A stretch of DNA of 6,162 nt, taken from NCBI GenBank assembly GCA_003649515.1, contig QMSC01000081.1:1-6162 (forward strand), written 5' to 3'. Every line of letters starts with the position of its first letter. Position 1 is the stretch's first letter. The notes beneath the pieces are model-generated. The model did not search any database, had not been told where the DNA came from, and saw only the letters and a list, made by a program, of their open reading frames with translations. Below, in pieces: positions 5,040 through 6,162 of this stretch. Origin of the DNA: Thermoprotei archaeon. GTDB lineage: Archaea > Thermoproteota > Thermoprotei > Thermofilales > B20-G17. The position numbers and the translations under genes are program-made.

Positions 5040-5675
5040 TTAAGTAGGCTCTGATCCCTCCTTAGTCTTTAGCGCCGATTTCTCCAGCGCCCTCTCAACA
5101 ATCCTCACTATCTCCCCATGAACCTCCTTGATGCTCCTATTGGTGTTCACTATAAATCCGCTGTACTCTTCCAGTATCTTTAAGTAATTGCTCCTAACTC
5201 TGTGAAGCCGTTTAATGTCCTCAAATAACTCGAAGCCGAACCTGCCCCTCTTAATTCTCCTTATCGCGATCTCGGGCTCCAAGTCTAATAGTATCAACAT
5301 ATCGGCTTTAGGAAACTTGCTGTTTATGCGCTTAAGCCATTCGTAGTCGCAGCTTAACGAACCATAGGCGAAACTCGAATACATGTAACGATCGCTAATA
5401 ACCACCTTACCCTCCTTTAGAGCGGGAACTATATAGTGTTCTACGTGGTGGCTCCTATCGGCCGCGAACAGTAATTGAAGCGTTTGGGGATCCGTCCTCC
5501 ACTCCCCCCGTAGAGCTGCTTTTATCAAACCGCCTATAAGGCCATCTGTGGGCTCCTTAGTTAAAACCACTTCGAAGCCCTTCTTCTCAAGGTAGTCTTG
5601 TAGGAGAGCCGCATGTGTTGAAAGTCCGGCGCCGTCTATTCCCTCAAAGACTATGAAAAGTCCGTTGTACAACAA
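5040..5675 (-). CDS. tmk: Thymidylate kinase (dTMP kinase) with altered Walker A
   Basis: Phosphorylates dTMP to dTDP with ATP in the cytosol, the step before dTTP. Family motifs are in order: FEGIDGAGLST (10-20, P-loop), TKEPTDG (39-45, the usual T-R-E-P loop), LFAADRSHHVEH (69-80), DRYMYSSFAYG (95-105) and an arginine-rich LID RRIKRGR (139-145). Length 211 is normal. The odd point is Leu18 (CTT) where the P-loop normally has the phosphate-binding lysine. Everything else is intact, so this is not decay, and three base changes separate CTT from a lysine codon. Two tandem TTG codons (5675 and 5672) can start the gene; a GGGGGAG site lies 1 nt before the first and 4 nt before the second, which favours the second. 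A promoter is not clear: AAATTTA-type sequence near 5710-5716 is a weak candidate. Divergent from the gene at 5807. Confidence 0.88.
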   Translation of the reverse strand: MLYNGLFIVFEGIDGAGLSTHAALLQDYLEKKGFEVVLTKEPTDGLIGGLIKAALRGEWRTDPQTLQLLFAADRSHHVEHYIVPALKEGKVVISDRYMYSSFAYGSLSCDYEWLKRINSKFPKADMLILLDLEPEIAIRRIKRGRFGFELFEDIKRLHRVRSNYLKILEEYSGFIVNTNRSIKEVHGEIVRIVERALEKSALKTKEGSEPT

Positions 5676-5676
5676 T

Positions 5677-5683
5677 CTCCCCC
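5677..5683 (-). promoter_or_regulatory. Ribosome binding site GGGGGAG for thymidylate kinase
   Basis: GGGGGAG on the minus strand is a purine-rich Shine-Dalgarno-like site. It is separated by 1 nt from TTG 5675 and by 4 nt from TTG 5672, so it bears on which start is used. An ATG just upstream (5686-5684) is in another frame and cannot start this protein. Confidence 0.4.
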
Positions 5684-5761
5684 ATTTTATGATTTAGAGC
5701 CTATCTTAGAAATTTACGTTTAAGACAGATAAAAATTCAGCGAGCTTGATTTAGGGTATTG

Positions 5762-5775
5762 TAAAAGAGTTTTAA
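5762..5775 (+). promoter_or_regulatory. TATA-like element before the 5807 gene
   Basis: TAAAAGAG followed by TTTTAA (5770-5775) resembles BRE plus TATA. The TTTTAA centre is about 34 nt before the ATG at 5807, predicting a start of transcription near 5799 and a leader under 10 nt. No Shine-Dalgarno site precedes the ATG, which agrees with near-leaderless translation. The rest of the 131-base divergent gap shows nothing else clear. Confidence 0.35.
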
Positions 5776-5806
5776 GTTCGCTCTCACCATTTTAACTGAT
5801 TAAAGT

Positions 5807-6162
5807 ATGGCAGGAATCGAGATCGGCTTTTGGGTCGGTTGGCGAACTTTGGTAGACCTCGGTGCTAGAAGAGTTGCCAAGGAGTTATGGGAGACAGGTG
5901 CCGATCGAGCATCCATCTTCGTGGTTGCCGAGGGAAAGGTGTTCTTTGATCCTCAGGCAGAGCTCTATGCCCAATGCCTCCTTAAGCCAGTTAAGGGTTG
6001 CGAAAAGGATCTCCTCAGGGAGTTCATTAAGGAGGCAAAAGAAGTGGGGTTAAAGGTCGCTGCAACCATTGTCTGCACGGTAGATCCCCTACATGCCAAG
6101 GAGCATCCTGAGGTTAGGGTAAGGGACGTTTACGGGAACTCGCATGGATATGCTCTATGCCC
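5807..6162 (+). CDS. Putative glycosidase-like TIM-barrel protein, N-terminal part (3' end cut)
   Basis: An ATG at 5807 opens a frame that stays open to the window end (118 codons seen). It begins MAGIEIGFWVGWRTLVDLGA. DLLREFIKEAKEVGLKVAA lies near residues 68-86, HPEVRVRDVYGN near 99-110 and YALCP at 114-118. The order 'helix DLL..F...A...G.KV, strand, HPE..V.D..G, lCP' is what I know from hypothetical glycosyl hydrolase families such as GHL6 and from beta-galactosidase-like TIM barrels. There the first barrel strands precede a conserved LCPN. No signal peptide is visible, so a cytosolic role is likely. Catalytic residues would lie beyond the window, so neither activity nor family can be fixed. 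Arginine codons (AGA, AGG, CGA) match the local housekeeping genes, unlike the glycosidase at the other end of the window. A TATA-like element stands about 34 nt upstream. Confidence 0.65.
   Translation, partial: MAGIEIGFWVGWRTLVDLGARRVAKELWETGADRASIFVVAEGKVFFDPQAELYAQCLLKPVKGCEKDLLREFIKEAKEVGLKVAATIVCTVDPLHAKEHPEVRVRDVYGNSHGYALC

Noticed and set aside
5040..5675. Thymidylate kinase as a pseudogene because of the missing Walker A lysine
   Set aside because: The frame is intact, length is normal and all other motifs are kept, so a functional variant is likelier than decay.
5862..6053. A 63-codon open frame near the right edge
   Set aside because: It lies in another frame inside the gene starting at 5807, whose sequence has recognisable glycosidase-like motifs.
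1..6162. CRISPR array, tRNA, rRNA, transposase or attachment site
   Set aside because: No regularly spaced repeats, cloverleaf, rRNA signature or transposase motif was seen on either strand.

Overview
The window looks like chromosomal DNA of a hyperthermophilic archaeon, most likely a member of the Thermoproteota (Crenarchaeota). The pointers are a diphthine-ammonia ligase (diphthamide is made only in archaea and eukaryotes), a nucleoside phosphorylase close to the Sulfolobus methylthioadenosine phosphorylase type, AT-rich TATA-like boxes 25-40 nt before starts, TTG start codons, and heavy AGA/AGG arginine use in most genes. The genus cannot be named from the sequence alone.

Layout. Bases 2-2053 (+) hold the 3' part of a large TIM-barrel glycosidase resembling clan GH-D/GH36. 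It is richer in G+C than its neighbours and uses different arginine codons. The gap at 2054-2293 carries no protein gene. It holds a nested inverted-repeat structure, an orphan TATA-like box and, on the minus strand directly after the next gene's stop codon, a candidate C/D-box guide RNA. Bases 2294-3025 (-) encode a purine nucleoside/methylthioadenosine phosphorylase. It diverges from an unrecognised 179-residue protein at 3136-3675 (+) that has a helix-turn-helix-like stretch. The 110-base gap between these two contains TATA-like boxes and inverted and direct repeats.

Bases 4926-3716 (-) form a two-gene unit: a PP-loop ATPase of the diphthine-ammonia ligase family (Dph6), then a small class I glutamine amidotransferase, joined by a 4-base ATGA overlap. 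The unit has its own TATA box and ribosome binding site. The pairing resembles archaeal two-subunit GMP synthase and suggests that glutamine may supply the ammonia for the last step of diphthamide synthesis on elongation factor 2. Upstream, at 5675-5040 (-), is a thymidylate kinase whose Walker A lysine is replaced by leucine. Divergent from it, from 5807 to the window end (+), is the N-terminal part of a second putative glycosidase-like TIM-barrel protein.

The middle is therefore housekeeping and salvage metabolism (purine/MTA salvage, dTMP phosphorylation, EF-2 modification), flanked on both sides by carbohydrate-active genes cut by the window edges. The most interesting lead is the amidotransferase-Dph6 pair, followed by the Walker A substitution and the candidate guide RNA. 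No CRISPR array, tRNA, rRNA or insertion sequence was seen.
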